Shown here: positions 1-8,444 of the stretch, piece by piece
How the letters are laid out: every line of letters begins with the position of its first letter
Numbering within the stretch: the stretch's first letter is position 1
Origin: Phoronis ovalis
Lineage: Eukaryota; Phoronida; Phoronidae
Direction: 5' to 3'
Length of the DNA: 10,634 nt
Assembly: GCA_028565635.1 (NCBI GenBank)
Contig: JAOXYB010061546.1
Span: 1-10,634, forward strand
The notes under the pieces: model-generated
The model's database searches: none
What the model saw: the letters and a program-made list of their open reading frames with translations, nothing else
What the model was told of the DNA's origin: nothing
Program-made: the position numbers and the translations under genes

Positions 1-240
1 AAATACGAAGATGATCTGACGAAAGCTGAAGCCGTTATAGCAACACAAAGAAAAGGGTACATACGCCGACGCCGACGCCGCATGCAGTACGGCTATATGC
101 CCTTTCACTATTACATAGTGATGGGCATAAAAACTGAAGATGTTATCGTGAGATAAAGGAACTTGATACATACGACAACTATACCGCCTTCACTACAACT
201 ATGTGGATGGGCATAAAAATGACGGGCTTTAGTAGCACAT
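1..240 (+). repeat. Detached, partly duplicated copy of the 4940-7700 tandem repeat family
   Basis: The first 60 bases match the repeat unit at about 7557-7620 (tacgaagatgat, then gctgaagcc-ttatag, then an aaagaaaa run). The following 70 bases match 7655-7697 (cagtacg-ctatatg and catagtgat). Two part-units seem to follow one another: both run from an 'ctgaag-gttat' block through 'tacatacg' to 'gggcataaaa', the first ending near 131 and the second near 219. The first contains a short GCCGAC tandem at 65-80 that the array copies lack. Bases 96-129 can fold into a hairpin (TATGCCC and CACTAT on one side, ATAGTG and GGGCATA on the other, loop TAC). The copy probably runs past the left edge of the window. 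No gene is visible in it. Confidence 0.75.
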
Positions 241-545
241 GCCACTCTGGTTAGACTGGATATACTGATATAATTCGTGGAAGAAACAAGTTTTGGTACA
301 TACAGTATGTAGTCACTGATGAATGGTTTGGCATATTTACTATTTTATGCTGTTAGTTCTGAAATATGTTTGAGTTAGCTATTATCCTTGGATAAGGCAA
401 TAAGACCATCAACAATATTGAACACGAGGCATAATTTACTTTCTTTATGATCAGCTTTTGTCATTCATGAAGTGAAGATGATGTCTATTACACAACAGGA
501 CATTCGCACATACAATACAATTACAAAGATGCATCATCGACTTAC
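241..545 (-). other. Intron (left part) of the Q/N-rich gene; no exon seen
   Basis: This stretch lies directly downstream of the strong donor of the 847-546 exon (gtaagtcg), so it is intron sequence of the minus-strand gene. I found no convincing acceptor followed by an open frame before the window edge. The next exon should therefore lie outside the window. A block near 310-335 (cactgatgaatggttt) resembles 5531-5546 of the tandem array, so repeat-derived sequence may extend this far. Confidence 0.5.
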
Positions 546-847
546 CTGTTGTCCTGTCACACTATACTGAATTTGCGACATGATCTGTTGATTTTGTGAC
601 ATTACTGACTGATTCAGGTTCATCACTGGCTGATTTTGTGACATTATTGGTTGGTTTTGAGGCATTAATAGCTGGTTTTGGACTGGCACTGATTGAACTA
701 GTGGTGAAGGCTGATTCTGGGATGCAGCCAGCCAACTCGGACAGGACATCATGTCCTGATTTTGTGAAGAGGTATTTTGGGTTTCTGTGAAATTCTGCGA
801 TGCTGGTGTACCAAATGGAAAATGAGATAGCAGAGGAGCGGTCATCC
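546..847 (-). CDS. Exon 5 (of those visible) of an unrecognised Gln/Asn-rich protein
   Basis: This 302-nt coding exon is bounded by an acceptor at 849-848 (gttttacag) and a consensus donor at 545-544 (CAG|gtaagt). It enters with two bases (GG) that complete a Gly codon carried over from the exon at 2350-2234, and it leaves in phase 0, giving 100 full codons. The peptide has almost no charged residues and is rich in Gln, Asn, Ser, Met and Pro. It carries SQNQ, VQNQ, PQNQ or close variants about nine times, and its last third is five tandem heptads (570-674). There is no domain, signal peptide or membrane segment. Such composition is typical of disordered, prion-like regions of RNA-binding or transcription-related proteins, but that role is inference from composition only. 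An ATG is the first full codon, so a start here cannot be excluded. The phase match to the upstream exon makes an internal exon more likely. The gene continues beyond the left edge. Confidence 0.85.
570..674 (-). repeat. Five in-frame 21-nt repeats encoding Q-x-x-M-x-x-N heptads
   Basis: Five consecutive 21-nt units within the 847-546 exon encode QLLMPQN, QPIMSQN, QPVMNLN, QSVMSQN and QQIMSQI, followed by a further Gln. Gln at position 1 and Met at position 4 are constant, and Asn at position 7 is kept in four of the five. The DNA copies differ at many third positions, so this is an old expansion rather than a fresh slippage event. Units of 21 nt keep the frame whatever the copy number, so alleles may differ in length. 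Confidence 0.9.
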
Positions 848-1689
848 CTGTAAAACATGTCTTCTAGTAAACAACATATTTTGGACAATAAATTGATCAC
901 AAAATCCATATTCAGTTATAATCAATCGCATGATAAAATATAAAAATATGGCATGTGTGAAATCAGTACATTTAGACAGTAGAATCAGTTGTTATACATA
1001 TATGACAAAACAAGAAGTTACTCTTGTGAAAACAAATCCTGAACAAAGTGTTAACATGGCTCACATGTAGACTGCTTTCTGTCAAATACAAATACAAGAG
1101 AAGTATTACACAAAACTTGTTACCAGAATGGATGCAGCATTGGAATTTCCTAAAAACATTTTTAGATCGATTTTAGATTTTAATCCTATTCCCGATGTCA
1201 ACTATTTACATGCCGCAACATACTTATTTCACAGCTATGAAACCGTAAATACAAGTCACAGTTGTGACATAGCCCCCATCCAGATAATTTGATAATAATT
1301 GTACTGATATGTGATGATTATCAATATATCAACTTGGAAGAAAAAAAAATTATACAAAGCCAAGTCTCGCTGCCTTATAACAGCAACCCTAACTATTTAA
1401 AAAACATGGAAATGCTATTTTAGCTAATTAAAAAGACAAACAAAAGTATAGATATTTTTTTCTTTGAGTAGGCCATGTTACCTATACAGTTACCATTTTT
1501 CGGTGAAATTGTTAAAATTTTGAAATGTAAAATGTACATTTGTATACTAGCGATGTTTTGTATATGCCAGAAACAAAAAACCTTTTGCCATTTTGCTATA
1601 AAATTTGCACGGAATACTATAACGAGATCTTGAATCTGCGCTGAAAGCTCAACCAAATTCTTGCTTCCTTAGCAACTGACAAAACGTGT

Positions 1690-1998
1690 GTGATCCCTAC
1701 AAAATTGACAGTTGAACTGCACAACTCGGAACCTTGTATCTGCTAAATATCAATGAAATCCAGCTGGTCATTTTCACAAAACGACTCCAGGTGGACATCA
1801 AACATGGCTGACAGTCGTCCACATTAGATTTGATAAGTTTGTGCGCCATCTTTATCCCTTGTAGTACCTTGTGTATCCAATAAATATCAAAACAAATCCA
1901 CCCAGTCATTTTCGTGAAACAACTGCGGACAGACGGAAAGACTGAAATACAGACAGAACCTAAACTATAAGCCCCCCAGACTACGTCTGTTGGGGGCT
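1690..1998 (-). repeat. Dispersed repeat element with internal duplication and terminal hairpin
   Basis: Bases 1731-1790 and 1866-1928 are diverged copies of each other, offset by 135 bases. Both run accttgt, taaatatcaa, aatcca, gtcattttc, aaac. The second copy is followed by gcggacagacggaaagactg, a polypurine string of a kind common in invertebrate dispersed repeats, and then a hairpin. On the minus strand, 1909-1697 is open for 70 codons, and the two copies give related peptides (MTGWICFDIYW and MTSWISLIFSR). It may be a non-autonomous transposon or a decayed coding repeat; I cannot name a family. The outer limits are approximate. Confidence 0.6.
1970..1998. repeat. C-rich/G-rich 12-bp hairpin at the end of the dispersed repeat
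   Basis: AGCCCCC-CAGAC pairs with GTCTG-TT-GGGGGCT: twelve base pairs with a two-base bulge and a TAC loop. Such GC-rich stems stand out in this AT-rich intron and probably mark an end of the repeat element. On either strand it could also fold in the transcript of the host intron. Confidence 0.75.
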
Positions 1999-2233
1999 AA
2001 AAATTCAATCAAAGCATATAAATTGTCAAATTAATATATAATAGGATTATGAAGAAGTGGCACATACTTGACTTCTTTAAGATGTCTAGATATAGTACGG
2101 TAGATAGCACTGAGGGAGAAAGCAGTTCATGAAGATGGCAACAATGGCAATAACGATGCTGATGACAAAAACTGTAAAATAGTTCTGTGTAGTAAGATTA
2201 CAAATAGTTTTCACTGCTGAGGTGTTATCATAC

Positions 2234-2350
2234 CTTTCTGCTGTTGATTTGACATCATAGATTGTTGAAGCTGACTTTGATGGAAATAACCTTGTTGTTC
2301 CTGAGGAATGTTAAAAGTCTGATACTGCATGGGATTGGTTGTTATTTGAC
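2234..2350 (-). CDS. Exon 4 (of those visible) of the Gln/Asn-rich protein
   Basis: This 117-nt exon starts after an acceptor at 2352-2351 (cattctag) and ends at the donor G|gtatga (2233-2232). It enters with two bases (GT) that complete a Gly codon and leaves with one base, the same phase pattern as its neighbours. Its 38 full codons begin QITTNPMQYQTFN. They include the runs QEQQGYF, QSQLQQSMM and NQQQK. Glutamine makes up about a third of the residues, with aromatic residues scattered among them. There is no recognisable domain. It is too short for a long-ORF search; the call rests on its splice sites, its phase and its composition matching the exons on both sides. Confidence 0.82.
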
Positions 2351-2877
2351 CTAGAATGCGTTCAGCAATTACAGTAAAATTGTTTTATTATTTTCAACTG
2401 ATACTGTGCAATATTTACTGTAATCTTTCCTTAGCCATCCTGCATGATTCTTTCCACAGCTGTTATCTCCTGTTTCCTGCATGTATAACAGTGCAGATAA
2501 CAGTCCAGCAGTTTATTCAGTCAGCACCAGTATCAATATCACAATTTTTAAAATAGACTGTTATAAAAATATATTATGTCAATATTATGTCAATTCAAAT
2601 AGCTCTTGAGTAAAGGCGTAATTGTGATATTTTGTGACAAGTGGTTACAGGGTAACATCATCAACTGATTTTGTCAACGGGGCGAGTTGATAAGCTGCAC
2701 TGGTATTTTGTGAAATCGCTACAGATCGAACACATTCATTTCACATGTCAGACAGGTTTATTATGCTGTTTTGTGAAAAATTACCCGTAAAATCAGTATT
2801 AACATTTAAATCTGCGGGGAAAACAATGATTTAAATACAGTTTTGTATTCCTTTCATGCAACAAGCACTCGACTTAC
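2351..2877 (-). other. Intron between visible exons 3 and 4
   Basis: This 527-bp intron has the donor gtaagtcg at 2877 and an acceptor ending at 2351. It is AT-rich. A tandem 11-base duplication (atattatgtca twice) lies at about 2571-2592. I see no other element, and the open frame on the plus strand at 2356-2556 shows no coding features. Confidence 0.75.
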
Positions 2878-3060
2878 CTAATTGGGAATGACCCACAGGT
2901 GACTGACCAATCTGTTCCATTGCTCTATGTGGAATGTTGACTTGGCTTGCATTAACATGTTGAGATACAGGTATGTTACCCCGATTATACCTGTTCTGAG
3001 ATACAGGCAAGTTAACTTGATTCTGACTACCATATCCCATCTGATTGTCTTGGAATGAAC
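2878..3060 (-). CDS. Exon 3 (of those visible) of the Gln/Asn-rich protein
   Basis: This 183-nt exon follows a textbook acceptor (ttgtttatttacag, AG at 3062-3061) and ends at a consensus donor (TTAG|gtaagt, 2877-2876). It enters with two bases (GT), completing Gly with the single base left by the exon at 4225-4038, and leaves with one base. Its 60 full codons begin SFQDNQMGYG and contain SQNQ, SQNR, SQHV and ASQV. A repeated phrase of the form N-L/I-PVSQ also occurs (NLPVSQ, NIPVSQ, then a looser VNIP). Some Arg and His are present, unlike the 847-546 exon. The low-complexity region starts here. An overlapping minus-strand open frame that extends to 3312 in another frame is a shadow. Confidence 0.87.
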   Translation of the reverse strand, partial: VHSKTIRWDMVVRIKLTCLYLRTGIIGVTYLYLNMLMQAKSTFHIEQWNRLVSHLWVIPN

Positions 3061-4037
3061 CTGTAAATAAACAAAGACAAAATCACATAACATCACTGTA
3101 TTTGTCTCATCCTTGACTGTTTCAAACCAATGCTTATGCCAAATGGACTCCATACCAATAATAATCATCTTGATTTGCTGACTAGTTCCACAATTATGAA
3201 CCTCCAAAAAACTACGTGGTAGATGCAAAATCGTAAATGAGAAAAAAAACAGTATTTGCTTGCAGGAGTCTCCCCCTATGGGCCCGTAGTCAATGTCATG
3301 ATGAGCTGCCATTTAACAGATTAATTTTTTCTCCTGCTTGCCAGGACAATTGTCAGGATATTGGTGGTTATTTTGTTACTTGGACTCCTTCTGTGGGAGA
3401 AATTAATAGGATAAGAATTAAGAGATGTTTGAGACATGAAATTGGCAAATATTTGAGAACTATATTTTTTTGGAGCACTCTGAGACATAAATAGGTCAAA
3501 AGGGCACCTATGTGTGGGAATGCTGTGGTCAAATAATTTGGTGCCAATTGTGTGTGAATAATTTTATGTATGGTTCCTCTGATGGTGAAAAATCAGTCCA
3601 TGTTGATATTATGTCCAAATTTGATGAAAATTGCATTAAAAGCTATGGAAGATGTAATACTAGTTTCGTCTCATATAGAGCATTATATGTATTATTCATC
3701 TGATGGCACAATCTGTTGATTTGACGCTGACCTTTTTGGACCTTATTAAACACTCAATATAATAATGACATTTTTGAGCATTCTGAACAATTATTGACAA
3801 GTGACATTTGACCCCTAAAATGACAACTTGAGCTACAGAGTAAAAACAAACTCATGGAACCAGCTACATCAAATTCTAGGGCTCGTTGAAACTCTAGGAA
3901 GGCAATAGGTTACAGCTGGCTCATAGAGTTCATCCTTAGCTTCAGCCCCTGGATAGGGATAATACAAGCAAATTTCATTACATCAAGAAAAAGATATAAA
4001 ACTGATGAATAAACAAAACAGAATGTTACAGTCATAC
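3061..4037 (-). other. Intron between visible exons 2 and 3
   Basis: This is a 977-bp intron with donor gtatgac at 4037 and acceptor tttacag ending at 3061; the junction makes a Gly codon. It holds several plus-strand open frames (3237-3494, 3512-3703) without homology I recognise and without good exon borders. Sequences such as tttgacccctaaaatgac near 3805 look like old transposon remnants, but I cannot define an element. Confidence 0.7.
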
Positions 4038-4225
4038 CTGCTTCTATCTTCAATTTCTTTCCATACTCTTCTATCAGTTCCACAATCTTAGGACGGTTAA
4101 TACTTGTAAATACACCAATAAGTGCACTGTAGCCATGCTCATGTTGCCAATGGACTGCATGTCTTCTTGATTTTAGTTTCTGCACTAATGTAAAGAAGTC
4201 CTTAACAGTTTCTAATTCAGCGGGT
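4038..4225 (-). CDS. Exon 2 (of those visible): charged helical region of the Q/N-rich protein
   Basis: This 188-nt exon has acceptor ctatttttag (AG at 4227-4226) and donor CAG|gtatga (4037-4036). One base (A) completes a Ser codon with TC from the exon at 4747-4616; then follow 62 codons and one trailing base. The peptide runs from PAELETVKDFF through KLKSRRHAVHWQHEHGY and SALIGVFTSINRP to KIVELIEEYGKKLKIEA. It mixes hydrophobic and charged residues, with likely helices at ELETVKDFFTLVQKL and KIVELIEEYGKK, and a His/Trp-rich turn between them. This looks like part of a folded domain, unlike the low-complexity exons that follow. I do not recognise the domain. A basic patch (KLKSRR) might touch nucleic acid, which is speculation. 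Confidence 0.87.
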
Positions 4226-4615
4226 CTAAAAATAGAATTAGTATTATCTGACCACATGTCAAGTCTGGCCTACTATACTTCCAACATGCAAACAGAAAGA
4301 TTATAGTATTATCCACAGTTCCCACTTAGCAAACAACAGCGCACCCTGTAGGTCAAATGTACATGTATGTGTTGTGCAAGTGACGCATGACATGGAAACT
4401 GTAATTTTCACTATAAGATATGGGAACTCTGGTGCATAAAAGCCTGGATCAAATACATATCAATACTGTAACAAAACTGCTAATTTTAGTAAGCCGGGTT
4501 AAAAAAGCTATAGCATTTATTGCTATTGATGTTTCAGAGGCCAAAATACCTGAAAAGGGGAGCCAAACAATATTCACAACACTAGCTAATACATTTTAAT
4601 GCAAATAGCACTTAC
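4226..4615 (-). other. Intron between visible exons 1 and 2
   Basis: A 390-bp intron with donor gtaagtg at 4615 and acceptor ctatttttag ending at 4226. I see no repeat or RNA gene in it. Confidence 0.75.
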
Positions 4616-4747
4616 GAACTATATGGAGTACACATATGCTTTGTAAGTATAAAGTCTGTTTCTATTAATTCATCCTGTATTTTGGCTACAAGCTCACAAT
4701 GAAGTACTTCTTTTCCTTCTGTCCCCATGACTTCTGTGTTCCGAGCT
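4616..4747 (-). CDS. Exon 1 (of those visible): start of the folded part of the Q/N-rich protein
   Basis: This 132-nt exon has acceptor ttccctcttag (AG at 4749-4748) and donor TC|gtaagt (4615-4614). It holds one entering base, 43 codons and two trailing bases that make Ser with the next exon. The peptide begins ARNTEVMGTEGKEVLHCELV and continues with AKIQDELIETDFILTKH and MCTPYS. It is charged and probably helical, continuous with the exon at 4225-4038. A second AG directly follows the first, so the exon could start two bases later. The frame upstream of the acceptor meets a TGA at 4761-4759, so the exon cannot simply extend to the right. An internal Met could serve as a start if the upstream part is untranslated, but the partial first codon suggests an earlier coding exon. 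Confidence 0.82.
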
Positions 4748-5462
4748 CTAAGAGGGAATCATCATTTCTGTAAAATATTTTTTTATTAATAACTTATGAT
4801 CTACATGTATTTAGTATTGGATTGGCTCATCAATATATCCAGCAGTAATTATCCTTTTATCTGAGGCAGACATGAAGTAAAACTTAGCGAAGATATTTGG
4901 AATAACCTGGTCAAATGCTTAGCGTTTATGGTGGCTTCACAGGCACAAACATGGCCAAGTCAGCAATCTTGGAAATGCTCAGATTCAAATATTTACCAGA
5001 CCTGTAAGTTGATGTGTAGTTTCCCTATGTCGAATACGAAGCTGATAAAATAAAAACTCATACACTTATTGTGAGACAAAGAAAGTTTTATGCACCACGA
5101 AAAATGTCTAAGAATAAATGTCTAACAAAAAATGTCTAAAATTGCAGTTTGGCCCACTTTTCAAGGCCATTCTAAAAGTCACCTAGCCTATTACGCCTAC
5201 CAGCCTATCGCCTTCGTGAATCCACCTTCAACTCGTCCAGTCAACATTTCATCTATCCCGCAACTCATGCAAAGTAACATACCTTCTCCGGAACAAACAT
5301 GGCTGCCAATCGGCTATATTGAAAGCAATCAAAGTCAAATATGATAAACCTGCCATTCGACCTGTATTTACTCTGTACCGAATATGAAGCTGATCGGGTA
5401 AAACTTAAAGCTGTTAGCGCTAGAAAAAGAAAGTGATACAGATGACAATGCCGAAAATGACT

Positions 5463-5492
5463 ATATGCCCATGCACAATGTGCGATGGGGAT
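5463..5492. repeat. Hairpin inside a repeat unit (related to 96-129 and 7663-7697)
   Basis: TATGCCCATGCACA faces TGTGCGATGGGGATA across a short loop. The same position in the copies at 96-129 and about 7663-7697 also holds an imperfect inverted repeat, though its bases differ (cactat/atagtg there against gcaca/tgtgc here). It occurs only in some units. Confidence 0.6.
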
Positions 5493-6868
5493 AAAAACAA
5501 GAGATCTGCTCTTGTAGACAGATGCCAAATCACTATGAATGGTTTTAAAGCGTTCTCTCCCTCAGTAAATCGTACACTTCTGAATCGTCCAGTGAAAGTT
5601 TCGTCTACCTGGAAAGTGGCGCAGCGTGACGTACCCTCTTGGGAACAAATATTGCCGCAAGTCGGCCATATTGAAAGTAATCCGGGTTATAATTACACCT
5701 GACCTATACTTTCACCTGTATTTACTCTCTATGTAAATACGAAGCTCATCGGATAAATACTGAAGCTGTTATTGCCATGTACAACCACTAGAATAATAAT
5801 GGCCACCAGTCAGCTATCTTTGAAGTGATTCAGTTTTAACTTATAACTGTACTGAACTGTACTTTGATGAAATGTTTTCATCCTGTACCGAATATGAAGC
5901 TGATTGGATAAAAAGTGAAGCAGTTACTGCAAGACAAACAAAATGTTACCCACAATAAAATATGTGGAAGATTTATATCGACATTTGACCTACTTCTCAT
6001 GGGTATTTCAAACTATCATCTAGCCGAATATGCACAACGACCTATGGGCTTCGTATATCCACCTTTGAGTCATCCAGTCAATGCTTCATCTTTCTCAAAA
6101 TGGGCACAACATGACATGCCCTCTCAGGAACAAACATGGCCAATAGTAGCCATATCTGAAGTGATCAAGAGCAAAATAATAAACAACCTGTATTTTGACC
6201 GGTATTTACACTGTATCGAATATGAAGTTGATCGAATAATAACTGAAGCAGTTATTGCAAGACGAAAAAGTATAATGCACAACAAAAAATGTTAAAGATT
6301 TCTGTTCATCCACTTCTCAAGGTCATTTTAAAATGTCACCAAGCCTAATACAGCCATCAAACTATGGCCTTTGTGTAATCATCCAATCAACTCTTCATCT
6401 ATCTCAAAATGGGCCCAATATGACACGACATCAGGGACAAACAAGGCAGCCACTGTACCGAACATGAAACTGACTGGAAAAAATTGAAGCAATGATCACG
6501 AGACAAAAAAGTATTACGCACAACATAAAAATTTCTCAAGGTCATTTTAAAATGTTATCTAGCCAAATCTGCCCACCAACATATGGCCTTCGTGAATCCA
6601 CCTTGGAATCATCCAGCCAAAGCCTCGTCTTTTTTGAAATGGGCGCAACATGACATGTGCTAGCTACGGAACAAACATGGCAACCAGTCCGCCATATTGG
6701 AAGTAATCCAGGTCAAAACTATACCTGTCCAGCACTTTAAACTTTACATGCCCTGAATATGAAGAAATTGAATAAAAACTGAAGCTGTTATTGTGACTTA
6801 ACATCTTCTGATCGGATAAAAACTGAAGTAGCTACTGCAAAACAAAGAAAGTGATTTGCACAATCAAA

Positions 6869-6893
6869 CTAACCCTAACCCTAACCCTAACCC
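6869..6893 (-). repeat. Interstitial telomere-type tract, (TTAGGG)n on the minus strand
   Basis: Four perfect CCCTAA hexamers plus one base (25 nt) sit within a unit of the tandem array, just after gtgatttgcacaatcaaa where other copies read gcacaacaaaaaatg. The hexamer is the telomere repeat of most animals other than many arthropods and nematodes. Its perfect order, against the heavily diverged surroundings, suggests a later insertion, for example during repair of a break, or recent slippage. It is too short to function as a telomere. Confidence 0.9.
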
Positions 6894-8408
6894 AAATGTC
6901 AGTAAAATTTGTATGAGCCTTCGACCTACTTCTCAAGGTCATTTTCAAATGTTACCTAGCCTAACAAGACCACAAACTTATTGCCTTCATGAATCCAACT
7001 TCGAATCAGTCAGTCAATGCTTTGTTTGTCATGTGCCCTCTTGGGAACAAACAGTCGGCAGTCGGCCATTTTGTAAGTAATCCAGGTCAAAACTATACCT
7101 GTCTTGTACTTTGACGTATACCCTGCCTGTACCGAATACAAAACTGATCCGATAAAAATTGAAGCTGTTATTGCGAGCTAACCTCTTGAAAACAAAATTG
7201 GCCGCCATGCGGCAATATCTTGAAAGCAACCCAAGTAAAAATTATAGATGATCTGTATTTTGTCCAATATAAAACTGATCGGATAAAAACTGAAGCAGTT
7301 ATTATGAGACAAAAAAAAATGTTGAAGATTCGTATCGGTATTTGACTTACTTCTTAAGGTCATTTTGAAATAACACCTGGCCTAATAAGCCCACCAACCT
7401 ATAGCCTTTGTGAATCCACCTTCAAATCGTCCAATCATCGCTTCGTCTTTCCCGAAATAGGCACATTGTAACATGCACTCTCAGGCTGCCAGTCAGCCAC
7501 GTTAGAAGTAATCACGTACTAAATTATACCCGTACTTTGACCTGTACTTACACTGTACCGAATATGAAGATGATCCGATGAAAGCTGAAGCCATTATAGC
7601 GAGAAAAAGAAAATGTTACATCAGATAATGACCACCACCACACCACATCACATACAGTACGACTATATGTCCATCCACTATACATAGTGATAGGTATGAC
7701 AAGAGGCCTGCTGCAATGACAACTAAAATAAAACTGCACCTACACTTGGCACATTTAAGGAGTCTTCTAAATGTTGCATTGTAAACAAACGTCCTTTCAT
7801 GTACACTTTTTTAAATTAGGTTAAGGTGAAAGGTACTATGTTCATCAAGGTCATATGCTCTTCAGATGTCCAATCATCACAAGCATGGATGTATTATATG
7901 CAACAATGTCTCTATTATGGTTTCCAAGATATGTGCACAAATAGCTTATCCTGAGAATAACTATGGCGGTCAGTCAGCCACAGTAGAAGTGGTATAGGCC
8001 AAATTGAACTTAACCTGCAGTTTCATGTATATTTACCCTCGAAAATGCAATGGCCTCTCTCTCTATTGAAGATATGGACACAAATAGCTGATCTCGAGAA
8101 CAAGTACAGTATGGCAACCAGATGGCCATATTTTAAGTGATCCAGGTCAAAATCAAACTTGACTTGTATTTTACCAATATCTGCCTTTTGCCACCTATCA
8201 GAGTTTTCAAGATCTATGGGAGTACACAGCTTACCAAGATAAAATGTGACCGCCAGTCAGCTGAAAATCATCCAGATATAAATCGAACTTGTACCTTTAC
8301 ATATATTTGCCTTTTTGACTTGCAACAGTCTCTCTATCTATCACTTATCCGGAACTACATGTACATGTATACCCTGGGCAAACTATTGGAAACTGGCCCT
8401 TTTTACGA

Positions 8409-8431
8409 GTTCTTTCAGTTGCAGAAAGAAC
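8409..8431. repeat. 8-bp inverted repeat, loop 7
   Basis: GTTCTTTC and GAAAGAAC flank a seven-base loop. The left arm is repeated once more at 8531-8538, downstream of the stronger hairpin at 8445-8476. The three pieces may belong to one inserted element. Confidence 0.6.
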
Positions 8432-8444
8432 ACTTTGCGCCTTA

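Larger units (their letters stand above)
848..2233 (-). other. Intron between visible exons 4 and 5
   Basis: This is a 1,386-bp intron of the minus-strand gene, with donor gtatga at 2233 and acceptor gttttacag ending at 848. Joining the two exons across it makes a Gly codon (G plus GG). It is AT-rich with no supported coding exon. Its one structured part is the dispersed repeat at about 1690-1998. The remainder (848-1690 and 1999-2233) shows only A/T-rich unique-looking sequence. Confidence 0.75.
4940..7700 (+). repeat. Diverged tandem array, units about 290-350 bp plus shortened copies
   Basis: A landmark, ccgaatatgaagctgatcgg followed by ataaaaactgaagc-gttatt and gacaaa, recurs in diverged form near 5031, 5379, 5735, 5889, 6217, 6459, 6753, 7130, 7264 and 7558. 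Other blocks return in the same order: tctcaaggtcattttaaaatg, ccttcgtgaatccaccttc, gaaatgggcgcaacatgaca, gaacaaacatggc, and the end block ccatattgaaagtaatccag. Spacings of 290-356 bases look like full units; those of 130-155 and 242 are shortened. Copies differ by many substitutions and small gaps, so the array is old. Several plus-strand open frames (5132-5344, 5433-5702, 5915-6295) are this repeat. No transposase or reverse transcriptase motif is visible. The edges are approximate. Confidence 0.88.

Noticed and set aside
340-361. Possible terminal exon of the Q/N-rich gene (acceptor catatttcag, then AAC TAA)
   Set aside because: It would add one codon before a stop, and no polyadenylation signal follows; one acceptor-like string is not enough.
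596-790. Plus-strand open frame antisense to the heptad repeat
   Set aside because: Its pattern is the complement of the 21-nt repeat; the minus strand has matching splice sites and phases, the plus strand has none.
562-909. 115-codon minus-strand open frame overlapping the Q/N-rich exon in another frame
   Set aside because: It runs through the acceptor of the supported exon and has no repeat conservation in its own frame; a shadow.
2878-3312. 144-codon minus-strand open frame covering exon 3 and intron
   Set aside because: It is in a different frame from the exon whose phase fits its neighbours, and it crosses a strong acceptor.
3237-3703. Two plus-strand open frames (85 and 63 codons)
   Set aside because: They lie within a supported intron of the other strand, with no recognisable motif and no splice or start context.
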